The notes: a model not told the origin generated them from the sequence alone. Shown: positions 24,074 to 32,010, numbered from the stretch's first letter. The stretch is DNA of 64,000 bases from Chitinophaga ginsengisoli (GCF_003014595.1 NZ_PYGK01000013.1:1-64000); one strand, 5' to 3'. A program made the numbers and translations.

Positions 24074-24613
24074 ATGGCCATTGTTAAAGACAATATCCTC
24101 CTGAAACTTGTACGGGGTACCCTCGGCAAACAACTCACGATCTACGAACGGAATGGGCAGATTATTATGGCGACGAAACGCGGCCCTTCCAAGAAAAAGC
24201 CTACACAAAAGCAGTTAGAAGCAAGGCTTAAGATGAGCATTGCTTCGGCACGTGCGCAGCGGGCGCTGGCCGATCCGGAGGTAAAAGCCTACTATGCGTC
24301 GCTGGCAGGACCGGGGCAAAATGCCTATAACATAGCAGTGAAAGATGCTTACCGCAGTCCTGACATCCAAAGTATCAGATTAGAAGAAGAGGAAGTTGTG
24401 GTGACTGCCAAAAATGAGTTCCGTGTAGCAGAAGTGGAAGTAACGGTAGTAGACGCTGAGGGTGTTGTTAAGGAGCGCGGGAAGGCTATTCTGGGCTGGA
24501 ACGGAGTAGATTGGCATTATAAAGCGACTGCGCTGCCTGCAGGCGGTAAAGTCATCGTGGATGTGGTAAGTCTGGCAGAGAGGCAAACGGTGAAGGAATT
24601 GCTGCTTACATAA
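24074..24613 (+). CDS. Conserved-looking protein of unknown function
   Basis: A 179-residue protein without signal peptide or membrane segment. The first 75 residues are basic and rich in K/R, Q and A (TKRGPSKKKPTQKQLEARLK), and could bind nucleic acid. Residues 100-175 form alternating strands (EVVVTAKNEFRVAEVEVTVVD, KAILGWNGVDWHYKA, GKVIVDVVS), like an Ig-type sandwich. I do not recognise the family. It is a monocistronic gene between two terminators, with tandem direct repeats upstream. Confidence 0.6.
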   Translation: MAIVKDNILLKLVRGTLGKQLTIYERNGQIIMATKRGPSKKKPTQKQLEARLKMSIASARAQRALADPEVKAYYASLAGPGQNAYNIAVKDAYRSPDIQSIRLEEEEVVVTAKNEFRVAEVEVTVVDAEGVVKERGKAILGWNGVDWHYKATALPAGGKVIVDVVSLAERQTVKELLLT

Positions 24614-24632
24614 AAACTCTTCACTGTTTACC

Positions 24633-24661
24633 AACCGTCTCTTTTTCCTTGACGGTTTTTG
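24633..24661 (+). terminator. Intrinsic terminator
   Basis: AACCGTC (24633-24639) pairs with GACGGTT (24651-24657), followed by T residues to 24660. It ends the unit of the gene at 24074. Confidence 0.75.
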
Positions 24662-24981
24662 TCTGCATAGCTGAAATATTCTCCCATTTGCGCGCCTGCG
24701 CGAATTATTTTGATAGGTATTGTTCCCTCTCGTGAAAAGCGGGTAGGCGTAGCCTTGCCTGCGGAAAAACCTATTATCGACAAGCCATTAAAATTATCAT
24801 TTGAATTCTTCCCGAATCAAATGGTAAAGTCTTTTGCCAAGTACCAAGCCAGAGATAATTTCCGGTATTATCCTAAGTAAGAGTCAATCATCGCGGACTT
24901 TTCAGGAAAGTAACTTTGGACTTTTCAGGAAAACAGCATAAACATTCCCTGTCGACCTTTGTGTAACAAAATCTTATAACA
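24662..24981. other. Intergenic region upstream of the SDR-AraC pair
   Basis: No gene is supported. The downstream end carries the paired 15-bp direct repeats at 24895-24932, listed separately. Nothing else was recognised. Confidence 0.5.
24895..24932 (+). promoter_or_regulatory. Identical 15-bp direct repeats, likely AraC operator
   Basis: GGACTTTTCAGGAAA occurs exactly at 24895-24909 and 24918-24932, 23 bp apart, ending 49 bp before the SDR start. Tandem sites about two turns apart upstream of a promoter fit the AraC protein encoded next door (25900-26709). Confidence 0.6.
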
Positions 24982-25887
24982 ATGGGAGTAACTAAAGCAT
25001 ATGTGATAACCGGACCGACTTCTGGGATCGGTCTTGCAACTGCAATGGAATTGGCGAAACATGGCACCGTAATTCTTGTCGGCAGAAATCTCGATAAACT
25101 AAATCAGGTACAAAAAACTATCGCGGGCAAAGGGCAAAAAGCAATCTGCGTATTGTGTGATATATCAGATATTAAAAGCGTGAGAAATGCAGCACAGCAA
25201 ATTGTTGCGCTACAGCTTCCCATAGCGGGAGTACTCAACAACGCAGGCATTATGTCAGCAAAGGCTTCAAAAAGCGTACAGGGCTGGGATATGACGTACG
25301 CCACCAATCATCTTGGCGCTTTCGCATTTACTGAAGCACTATCGCCTTACCTTCCCGATGGAGCAAACGTCGTATTCATCGCCTCTGCTATAGAAGATCC
25401 GGAGCGCAAACCAGCAAAGATGATGGGTATGCGGGGAGGCCGATACATTTCTGCCGAAGCAAGCGCCCGTGGAGAGTGGAAAGAAGGCGGCTCAAAAATG
25501 GCCGGAATAGATGCTTACGCAACATCGAAGCAGTGTATCCTCGCTGCGGCAATGGCTTTGTCACGTGAAAATAAAAGGCTGCATTTCAATGCCGTGGAGC
25601 CGGGGATCACCCGGGGGACCGGTCTGGGTAGTGAAAGCACAAATTCAGTTGTACGCTTTATATTTGGTCACCTTATGGCTATTATACCACCCTTTTCCCA
25701 CTACAGCAGCACTCCGGAAAAGTCTGCGAAGGTTATAGCAAATGTACTAATAGACCAAACAGGTCAGACAGGTATATATTTTGATGAAAAAGGCCATCCA
25801 ATGATGGGCTCTGAATTGTCGCGCGATCCTACATTCCAGGACCGTATTGTTGAAGAAACGAGAGCGCTGTTGCAGAAAGTATATTAA
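24982..25887 (+). CDS. Short-chain dehydrogenase/reductase
   Basis: A 301-residue SDR. The coenzyme motif is TGPTSGIG near the N-terminus (Rossmann fold), with NNAG (LNNAGIM) and the catalytic YxxxK in DAYATSK; a serine-containing strand (FIASA) precedes it. The length and the insert after the catalytic strand place it with retinol-dehydrogenase/WW-oxidoreductase-like members. It oxidises or reduces a hydroxyl/carbonyl with NAD(P); substrate unknown. The gene is followed 12 bp later by an AraC regulator and preceded by likely AraC sites, so it forms a small autoregulated module. Confidence 0.9.
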   Translation: MGVTKAYVITGPTSGIGLATAMELAKHGTVILVGRNLDKLNQVQKTIAGKGQKAICVLCDISDIKSVRNAAQQIVALQLPIAGVLNNAGIMSAKASKSVQGWDMTYATNHLGAFAFTEALSPYLPDGANVVFIASAIEDPERKPAKMMGMRGGRYISAEASARGEWKEGGSKMAGIDAYATSKQCILAAAMALSRENKRLHFNAVEPGITRGTGLGSESTNSVVRFIFGHLMAIIPPFSHYSSTPEKSAKVIANVLIDQTGQTGIYFDEKGHPMMGSELSRDPTFQDRIVEETRALLQKVY

Positions 25888-25899
25888 CTTGAATTCGTT

Positions 25900-26709
25900 A
25901 TGATGAAGGTAACAGGAATAAATTCAACATATCTCATTGAAGAAATTTCACCTCAGCATTTTATTGACGAGCATTATTTCATGTATGTTGTAAAGGGGGT
26001 GGTAGTGCTCTATGATGGGAATCAATACCAGGAACTGCGGTCCGGGCAAAGCTGTATTGCCCGTAAAAACAGATTGGGACGCTATTATAAAACGAAAGAA
26101 GACGGTGAACTGGAAAAGGTAATCCTCTCTCTCGATACAAGCTTTCTGAAACAGTTTTATGACAGGCACAAAACAACGGTTACAAAATTTGAGAGCACCG
26201 AAACATGCATTCCCGTGAATAAGAGTGAATTACTTGATGATTATATCAGATCGTTACAGCGAGTATATAATCGTGGCCAGATAAGAGCGCCTTTTTCGAA
26301 TGTAAAACGGGAGGAGTTATTGCTGATTCTTCTGGAACAGCAACCGGAGCTTGCTGGTTTGTTCTTCGACTTCGGTATCCCTGCAAAAATCAATCTGGAA
26401 GAATTCATGGTTCGAAATTATCCCTTCAACGTCAGCATAGAGCGATTTGCATTTCTTACCGGCAGAAGCATATCCGCATTCAAACGCGACTTCAGGCAAA
26501 TATTCAATGAAACACCCAGCCGCTGGCTGGTATTAAAGCGGCTCCAGGAAGCGTACTTCCTGATTGATCAGAAAGGGATGAAACCATCTGATATTTATCT
26601 TGATCTGGGCTTTGAGACGCTTTCTCATTTTTCCTTTGCATTCAAAAAACAATTTGGACTGACTCCCACAGCGCTATCTGGTAAAAAAACAAAAACCAGT
26701 ATGGAATAA
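25900..26709 (+). CDS. AraC-family transcriptional regulator
   Basis: A 269-residue regulator with an N-terminal cupin-like sensor (about 10-110; VVLYDGNQYQELRSGQSC) and C-terminal tandem helix-turn-helix motifs (about 165-262; SIERFAFLTGRSISAFKRDF and PSDIYLDLGFETLSHFSFAFKKQFGLTPT). Start at the first of two adjacent ATGs. It is co-transcribed with the SDR gene. No close paralogue is in the window, as its sensor part differs from the AraC pair at 6842 and 29113. Confidence 0.9.
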   Translation: MMKVTGINSTYLIEEISPQHFIDEHYFMYVVKGVVVLYDGNQYQELRSGQSCIARKNRLGRYYKTKEDGELEKVILSLDTSFLKQFYDRHKTTVTKFESTETCIPVNKSELLDDYIRSLQRVYNRGQIRAPFSNVKREELLLILLEQQPELAGLFFDFGIPAKINLEEFMVRNYPFNVSIERFAFLTGRSISAFKRDFRQIFNETPSRWLVLKRLQEAYFLIDQKGMKPSDIYLDLGFETLSHFSFAFKKQFGLTPTALSGKKTKTSME

Positions 26710-26751
26710 AGATTTGCCGTCATCTCCCGACCATCCGGCTACAATATTTTA

Positions 26752-26824
26752 GCTAACTGGTAAATTGGGTCTAAGTCAAGATCAGATTGGTTCTATAATT
26801 GCCCCTGTTAGCGCGCAAGAAAAA
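26752..26824. repeat. Diverged 73-bp repeat, copy B
   Basis: Ungapped partner of 2547-2619. The minus strand reads QGQL-stop-NQSDLDLDPIYQLAK, with in-frame stops, so it is not expressed. A small hairpin (CATTCA-TGTCG-TGAATG) lies just downstream in plus coordinates, in the same relative place as the larger hairpin beside copy A. Confidence 0.6.
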
Positions 26825-27177
26825 ATAAAGCCATTCATGTCGTGAATGATTTAGACAGTAATTGGTCGGCGATCAATTCTTTCTCTGTAGAAAATAAAAG
26901 ACTTCAGATAGTGGATGCTGAGGATCGGGCAGATTGGCGATGATAGTGAATGTGATTTTTGCTTAAATGATTAAATAAGGATCATGAGACGATAATAAGA
27001 AGCCGTCTTCTATGTTGAACAACAAGGCTTCGAGAAAATAAGTTCAAAAAAGAGCTTTGGAGCGAGACTATAAAATTTCTTGTGTTTAGCGGCTTATTGG
27101 GTCATGCTTCACAATGACTTTAAAAACCGGGGAAGGTGCTGCCGCCGCCATTCCCCCTTCCCCATCCACGCAGGGTT
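26825..27177. other. Intergenic region between repeat copy B and the ATPase pseudogene
   Basis: Apart from the small hairpin adjoining copy B, I see no gene, promoter or repeat. Frames are broken on both strands, consistent with decayed sequence. Confidence 0.45.
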
Positions 27178-27674
27178 TCAAACAATGGGGAGGGCATTTA
27201 CACTGATAAGGGTATTGATCATCCAGGATGCAGCCGAACCACATACGATCAGAATAACATCCTTTCTTGCGCTAGCGTATGAATTCCAAAAATAATCGAG
27301 TGCTTGAATAAAACCAGATTGTGCAGTATCCAACCATGGAAGCTCATCCAGGAATACTATTTTCCTTTTCTTATTGCTTTTAGATAACAGCTCTTCCAAT
27401 TGCCGAATGCTGCAAACCAATTTTCGGGGATAGAAGAGGGTTCATCAGGCTGGTGCTTCTGTAATGCCCTTTGAAAATTAGATAAATTCTGTTGCAGGTT
27501 TACGTTAGCCACGCCGGTAAGATAAAATGCAAAATCCTGCTGAAAAGCTTCCCTTATCAAGAAAGTTTTGCCTACTCTTCGACGACCATATACAGCGATG
27601 AATTGAGAAGTTGCAGATTCTTTTGCTTGTTCCAACACTTTCAATTCTTTCTCTCGTCTAATTAACTTACTCAT
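27178..27674 (-). pseudogene. AAA-type ATPase (archaeal-ATPase/DUF234-like), frameshifted and truncated
   Basis: The first frame (start 27674) encodes MSKLIRREKELKVLEQAKE with a Walker A in VYGRRRVGKTFLIRE, to about residue 90. Near 27404-27407 a single-base deletion shifts the frame; the second frame continues the family sequence with RQLEELLSKSNKKRKIVFLDELPWLDT (Walker B) and IVCGSAASWMINTLI. Homology then stops, and the remaining two thirds of a typical 450-480 residue protein are absent. Such ATPases occur in multiple copies in Bacteroidota genomes; their role is unsettled. Confidence 0.85.
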
Positions 27675-27680
27675 TTACCT

Positions 27681-27776
27681 CAATTTGGCTCCAAATACAC
27701 AAAAACACCACGTTAGAGCCAAATTGCCTGTCAATTTGGCTCTAACAAGCAAAATGATCAGGATGAAGCCAAATTG
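27681..27776. repeat. Two-unit inverted-repeat module with 51-bp period
   Basis: Four copies of one half-site alternate in orientation: CAATTTGGCTC at 27681 and 27732, and its complement ending at 27726 and 27776 (the last with one change). Inside each pair are 24 and 23 bases. The two middle copies extend to a perfect 15-bp dyad, GTTAGAGCCAAATTG-CCTGT- and its complement. The module begins 7 bp upstream of the ATPase pseudogene start. It may be that gene's operator, or the end structure of the element that carried it. Confidence 0.7.
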
Positions 27777-27902
27777 ATAGGCAGGGTATTAGAGCTCATT
27801 TTGGGCCTAGCTCAGTTACCTCTGCACTATTGAGGAAATGCTGTAGCGTCTTGTCATCCCATCCGGTGACAGGATTCGCCAATCATCTTACCAGAAGCTC
27901 TC

Positions 27903-28093
27903 CTTTACAAAAAACTGAATTTCAACGATGAACATATGGAAGGAGAAACAATTTTTGCTTCCGTGAAACTATCCATCCGGAAATAGGATCTGCCTTGATA
28001 TTTCATCATTCCTTAAGACATGAAGGTGCACTGTTGACAACAGGTGTGAAATATGTACTGTGTACGGATATCATGTACAGAAACCAAAGTTGA
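27903..28093 (+). pseudogene. Remnant of a 2-oxoglutarate/Fe(II) dioxygenase (prolyl 4-hydroxylase type)
   Basis: One frame gives LYKKLNFNDEHMEGETIF, close to the family's YLND.FeGGET strand. After a frame change near 27955 another gives HPEIGSALIFHHSL, RHEG and TTGVKYVL followed by TDIMY. These correspond to the second iron-binding histidine and the KYxLRTDxMY strand of prolyl-4-hydroxylase-like oxygenases. The N-terminal part with the HxD motif is absent. It is inactive debris. The rest of 27777-28320 shows no gene. Confidence 0.6.
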
Positions 28094-28320
28094 AGGTATG
28101 CCGACAGGGACACCGGTGGTAGCATGTGGTGCTAAAAGCTCCCTGCCAGATGGATTGCCATAAACAGAGAAGAATGCAAAGAATGCGGTGGTTAGCGTTG
28201 GCTTTAATATTACACTTAGCGAACCTTTCGACAAAAAAGAGATTTGGTTTCAATAAACATAGATCCGGCGACAGCTGACTTATAGCAAAGAAGGAAATTT
28301 GCCTTATCAAAAAATAAAAA

Positions 28321-29043
28321 ATGAAAAACATATTAGTAACGGGTGGCAATAAGGGCATTGGCTTTGAAGTGGTAAAACAAATGGCTCAACTGGGATACTA
28401 TGTTTACCTCGGAAGCAGAGATGAACACAATGGTCTTTCCGCAGTAGATAAACTAAAGAATGCAGGGTTGACCAACATCGAATTTTTAAAGATTGATGTA
28501 TCAGATCTGGATTCAGTCAGACAAGCGGTATCAGTGCTGCAATCAAAAGTAGATGCGCTGGATATACTCATTAACAATGCGGGTATTGCCGGCAAGCAAC
28601 CGCAAAACATATCGGCTTGCGACATCGCCGAGGTAAAGGCAATCTTTAATACCAATTATTTTGGGGTCATTCAAACCACACAGCAATTTTTACCCTTGTT
28701 AAAAAAGGCCACTTTACCGGTGATCGTTAATGTATCCAGTGAATTAGGATCGCTGTCTATGCAAACCGCTGAAGGCAGGAATGCTAACTGGGATAATTTT
28801 CATGCGTATGGCGCCAGCAAGACGACACTGAATACTTTCACCATCAACCTCGCACAAGAAATGCGTGGTACGAAATTTAAGATCAACAGTGTTACACCGG
28901 GCTATACAGCGACCGATCTCAATAATTTCGCAGGGTTCAAAACTGCTGCTCAGGGCGCAGCGCCTATTGTAAAACTGGCCACTATTGGCGAAGATGGACC
29001 AACAGGTCAGTTCTTTTGTCATGAGGGTACCATACAGTGGTAG
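28321..29043 (+). CDS. Short-chain dehydrogenase, carbonyl-reductase-like
   Basis: A 240-residue classical SDR. The coenzyme-binding motif is TGGNKGIG (residues 7-14), followed by SRD (favouring NADPH), NNAG, a VNVSSELG serine strand and the catalytic YGASK. The C-terminus is short (TGQFFCHEGTIQW). It resembles plant-type menthone/carbonyl reductases common in soil bacteria. Substrate unknown. An AraC regulator follows 69 bp downstream on the same strand and probably controls it. Confidence 0.92.
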   Translation: MKNILVTGGNKGIGFEVVKQMAQLGYYVYLGSRDEHNGLSAVDKLKNAGLTNIEFLKIDVSDLDSVRQAVSVLQSKVDALDILINNAGIAGKQPQNISACDIAEVKAIFNTNYFGVIQTTQQFLPLLKKATLPVIVNVSSELGSLSMQTAEGRNANWDNFHAYGASKTTLNTFTINLAQEMRGTKFKINSVTPGYTATDLNNFAGFKTAAQGAAPIVKLATIGEDGPTGQFFCHEGTIQW

Positions 29044-29112
29044 AAGAGGTAGTAACAACTGGCGGGAAACTGAAAAGAAATAATTAATTTACCTTCTTCA
29101 AGGTACACTACA

Positions 29113-30027
29113 ATGAAAGAACTGCGGAGATTAAAATCAATAACTGAGTTCCATCGCGTAAGAGGACTACAGCCGCCTGAGCATCCATTGATCAGCGTAG
29201 TAGATTACGCGGCTTTAAAATTGCATCCGGATACCAATAATATCAATTGGGTGCTTGACTTTTATTCCATCTCCCTGAAAAGGAACCTGGTTGTAAAATT
29301 CAAATATGGACAGCAGGAATATGATTTTGATGAAGGTGTTATGTTTTTCATTGCACCAGGGCAGGTTTTCAGTATAGAAGTACCCCCAGATGGAAATCAG
29401 GAAAGAACCGGATGGATGCTGCTCATCCATCCGGATTTTTTCCATGGTACTCATTTGGCAACGGTTATAAAGCAATATGAGTTTTTCGGTTATGCGATAA
29501 ATGAAGCGCTATTTTTGTCTGAAAAAGAAGAAACGACGATCATTCATATTATCGATGATATCCGCCAGGAGTATCACGCTAACATTGATAAATTCAGTCA
29601 ACCGATCATTACAGCACATATTGAGGCGCTCCTTAATTATGCCGACAGGTTTTACCATCGGCAGTTTATTACAAGAAAGATCAGCAATCATCAGATCCTT
29701 GAGAAGTTAGAGCAATTGCTTGATAATTGTTTCGATAATGGGAACCTGATAACAAGTGGTATTCCAAGCGTTCAGTTCATCTCCGAAAAACTAAATATCT
29801 CACCAAACTATTTGAGTGGTCTGCTTAAAACATTGACAGGACAAAGCACACAGCAGCACATACAGAACAAGCTAATTGATGTAGCGAAGGAAAAACTTTC
29901 AACGACCAGGTTAACAGTCAATGAAATTGCTTATGAATTAGGGTTTGAACATCCCCAGTCATTCAGGAAATTCTTCAAATCCCAAACGGAAATGTCGCCA
30001 TTGGAGTTCAGGCAATCTGTTAGCTAA
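29113..30027 (+). CDS. AraC-family transcriptional regulator
   Basis: A 304-residue paralogue of the protein at 6842-7762. Its cupin-like sensor is about 20-170 (FKYGQQEYDFDEGVMFFIAPGQVF) and its double helix-turn-helix about 205-304 (VQFISEKLNISPNYLSGLLK, TVNEIAYELGFEHPQSFRKFFKS). It lies downstream of an SDR gene, its presumed target. The two paralogues probably sense related compounds and serve different catabolic genes. Confidence 0.92.
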   Translation: MKELRRLKSITEFHRVRGLQPPEHPLISVVDYAALKLHPDTNNINWVLDFYSISLKRNLVVKFKYGQQEYDFDEGVMFFIAPGQVFSIEVPPDGNQERTGWMLLIHPDFFHGTHLATVIKQYEFFGYAINEALFLSEKEETTIIHIIDDIRQEYHANIDKFSQPIITAHIEALLNYADRFYHRQFITRKISNHQILEKLEQLLDNCFDNGNLITSGIPSVQFISEKLNISPNYLSGLLKTLTGQSTQQHIQNKLIDVAKEKLSTTRLTVNEIAYELGFEHPQSFRKFFKSQTEMSPLEFRQSVS

Positions 30028-30047
30028 GAGCAGGGAAATGTCCGGCA

Positions 30048-30581
30048 TTATAACTTTGGTACAACGAGCGCCATCTGTAAGTCTTTCCTTACTTCTTTCC
30101 ATTCTATCCAGATGTGATCATAAGGATCCTCGTGTCCCGTCATTCTGTCTTCGATCTCTCCTCTACGCTGTTGATAAAATTCGATTGTCTTTAAAACGCG
30201 TGCGGGATCAGGATCAATTTCTCCATTGATCTGTTCAGCATTAGTTTCCAGTATATAACCGATGTTAATCCTGTTCTCTGTCAAAGTAAGATTACCATTG
30301 GGGCCTGAAAGGCTAATACCCTCGAACAGTCCATTTAATATGCTATCAGCATTATCATCCTGTCCATCATCTTCCCAGAAACAAATAATGCATATAGAAA
30401 ATTCCCGCCGATCTGTGAGTGAAGGAAAGCCACAGCCCGGGCATGTATACAGGTGAATATTATTGGCTTCAAGATAAGTATCGTAATGAGCCCTTCTGAC
30501 ATAGAAAGCAGCTAATATTTCAGCATCGTTCATATCCTTCAAAATTACCTTATTTCCGGAAAGCAGCAATTGCAAGGTCAA
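30048..30581 (-). CDS. CPCC-type cysteine-rich protein
   Basis: A 177-residue protein with a CPCC-like zinc-ribbon motif: YTCPGCGFPSL at about 46-56 and SICIICFWEDDGQDD at about 63-77. The family consensus CPCCGY...CPVCFWEDD is well matched, although the first knuckle reads CPGC. The C-terminal part contains a further DPYDHIWIEWKE motif. The function is unknown; many members neighbour Imm- or toxin-related genes, none of which is seen here. It converges with the AraC gene, 20 bp apart. Confidence 0.8.
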   Translation of the reverse strand: MTLQLLLSGNKVILKDMNDAEILAAFYVRRAHYDTYLEANNIHLYTCPGCGFPSLTDRREFSICIICFWEDDGQDDNADSILNGLFEGISLSGPNGNLTLTENRINIGYILETNAEQINGEIDPDPARVLKTIEFYQQRRGEIEDRMTGHEDPYDHIWIEWKEVRKDLQMALVVPKL

Positions 30582-30637
30582 TCATCAGGGATTTAAGCAT
30601 CCTCGATTCTAAAGTATCTGACTTTTGTGTTATAAGT

Positions 30638-31072
30638 TTAAGCGTTCTTTCTGTGGGCCGATTTAGGGCGATTAACGATAGCATGCTGGTGAACGTAGCA
30701 ATAAAATGCACTTCCTAAAAAGTAAGCAACAATATCGCCGGTATCTCCAACAGCTTTGGATGAGTACTTTGGCAGCACAACCTCAAATATAAAAGATACG
30801 TAAAATGCGATAGCCAGCAACCAATATAAGGGATAACAATAATTTCTCCTATTCAAAACTATACACCTGGTAAAACCCAGAGAGACATGTGCAACCATAG
30901 GAATAAAAACAAAATCCGTCAAATAGTTATTTAGCACCGGTATAGGCATGCCTTTCCATCTGCAATAATGAATAATTGGCCAAACGGCGCAATAGCAGGC
31001 AAAAAAAGGATCAAAGATGTAGCGAACTAAAGCGCCATACACATTGCTACCAGCACTGCCACAGATACGCAT
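30638..31072 (-). CDS. Small integral membrane protein
   Basis: A 144-residue protein with three to four hydrophobic segments (about 15-35, 48-68, 78-105, 110-132). The core LNNYLTDFVFIPMV and the later VVLPKYSSKAVGDTGDIVAYFLG resemble small membrane proteins annotated in Chitinophagaceae as magnesium/citrate-transporter-like; that annotation is itself weak. The frame overlaps the upstream small gene by 46 bp, which suggests translational coupling or a later true start. Confidence 0.55.
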   Translation of the reverse strand: MRICGSAGSNVYGALVRYIFDPFFACYCAVWPIIHYCRWKGMPIPVLNNYLTDFVFIPMVAHVSLGFTRCIVLNRRNYCYPLYWLLAIAFYVSFIFEVVLPKYSSKAVGDTGDIVAYFLGSAFYCYVHQHAIVNRPKSAHRKNA

Positions 31073-31212
31073 GAGAATAATATCATAAAAAGACCAAAAC
31101 CTGCATTCTTAGTGGCTCTGATAACAATTCCATCACCTTCTTTAATGGGTAAAATGGCTTCCCGAAGACTTTTCATTAAAGGCTTCTTAGCTTCCTGTGT
31201 TTCGTTTTCCAT
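31027..31212 (-). CDS. Small single-pass membrane protein
   Basis: A 61-residue peptide with a charged N-terminal half (MENETQEAKKPLMKSLREAI) and one C-terminal membrane helix (GFGLFMILFSCVSVAVLVAMCMAL). It lies head-to-head with the TetR gene across duplicated operators and overlaps the next membrane gene in another frame. It is the likely first gene of the unit repressed by that TetR protein. Confidence 0.5.
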   Translation of the reverse strand: MENETQEAKKPLMKSLREAILPIKEGDGIVIRATKNAGFGLFMILFSCVSVAVLVAMCMAL

Positions 31213-31222
31213 CTCTATTTAA

Positions 31223-31269
31223 TTTAGAGCAAATGTACTAATTATTTTATTTTAGAACAAATGACCTAA
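31223..31269. promoter_or_regulatory. Duplicated operator between divergent membrane-protein and TetR genes
   Basis: TTTAGAGCAAATGTACTAA (31223-31241) and TTTAGAACAAATGACCTAA (31251-31269) differ at three positions and start 28 bp apart. Each is bounded by the dyad TTAG...CTAA. The second ends 8 bp before the TetR ATG. This is a strong candidate for the TetR binding sites controlling both directions. Confidence 0.65.
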
Positions 31270-31277
31270 ATTTGAGT

Positions 31278-31856
31278 ATGGAAACAAAGGAGAAAATACT
31301 TACCGCTGCACTAAAACTATATAACCAAAAAGGCATCAATACTACCACCCGGCATATTGCAGCCAGCATGGATATAAGTGTCGGAAATCTTCATTATCAT
31401 TTTAAACATACTGATGATATTATTTTTATCCTTTACGAACGTCTGGCCAATGAATTTGATACTTTAATGGCAGAATTAGCTGCCGATGGCTCTCAGGGGA
31501 TGACACCTCTATATACTTTTATGCAGCAATCATTTGATATTGGATATAAGTATCGTTTTTTCTTCCTGAACTTTGTAGAACTTAGCATCAGGATACCTGC
31601 CATACAAAAAAGCTACCAACAACTAACTGAACGGAGAGTAGAGGAATTTGGGCATATCTTCCAGAATCTTGTTAACAACGGAATATTTAGAAATGATATC
31701 CCCCAAAAAGTCTGGAGTGCTTTGATTAAGCAAATCTTTATTGTTGGAGATTTCTGGCTATCAAATAATGCTTTAACAATGCGGTTAAAAGGTAAAGAAG
31801 CAGCCGCAAGCTTTATCCAGACAATGGAGGCGATATTTTATCCTTATTTAGCATGA
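31278..31856 (+). CDS. TetR-family transcriptional regulator
   Basis: A 192-residue repressor from the ATG at 31278 (a TTG two codons earlier is less likely). The N-terminal helix-turn-helix is about 5-50 (KILTAALKLYNQKGINTTTRHIAASMDISVGNLHYHF). The helical C-terminal domain (FMQQSFDIGYKYRFFFLNFVEL) is of the type found in Bacteroidota regulators of membrane or lipid genes. It diverges from the small membrane-protein genes. Confidence 0.9.
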   Translation: METKEKILTAALKLYNQKGINTTTRHIAASMDISVGNLHYHFKHTDDIIFILYERLANEFDTLMAELAADGSQGMTPLYTFMQQSFDIGYKYRFFFLNFVELSIRIPAIQKSYQQLTERRVEEFGHIFQNLVNNGIFRNDIPQKVWSALIKQIFIVGDFWLSNNALTMRLKGKEAAASFIQTMEAIFYPYLA

Positions 31857-31858
31857 TC

Positions 31859-31957
31859 ATGAAAAATGTCGTACTTTTCCTTTGTCCCTCAGGTAGTCAT
31901 CCTTACGAGTCCCATGCTAACCAACTGCCACAATACGTCGAGAGAGTACTTAAATAA
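31859..31957 (+). CDS. Possible 32-residue small ORF
   Basis: The frame MKNVVLFLCPSGSHPYESHA and 12 more residues has coding-like composition and starts as the TetR gene ends, but I know no family for it. It may be the truncated start of a lost gene rather than a functional peptide. Confidence 0.25.
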   Translation: MKNVVLFLCPSGSHPYESHANQLPQYVERVLK

Positions 31958-32010
31958 ATAATACGGAGCCAGCCGAAACTGGAAGGATGCACACTTAAAA
32001 CAAGTAGGTT

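Noticed and set aside
24982-25887. SDR gene as part of a polyketide or antibiotic cluster
   Set aside because: No synthase, carrier or tailoring genes are nearby; it forms a two-gene unit with AraC.
27681-27776. CRISPR-like array
   Set aside because: Only two 51-bp units made of half-sites in alternating orientation; no direct repeats with unique spacers and no cas genes.
28013-28358. Minus-strand frames upstream of the carbonyl-reductase-like SDR
   Set aside because: They overlap the 2OG-oxygenase relic and the SDR start, and resemble no protein.
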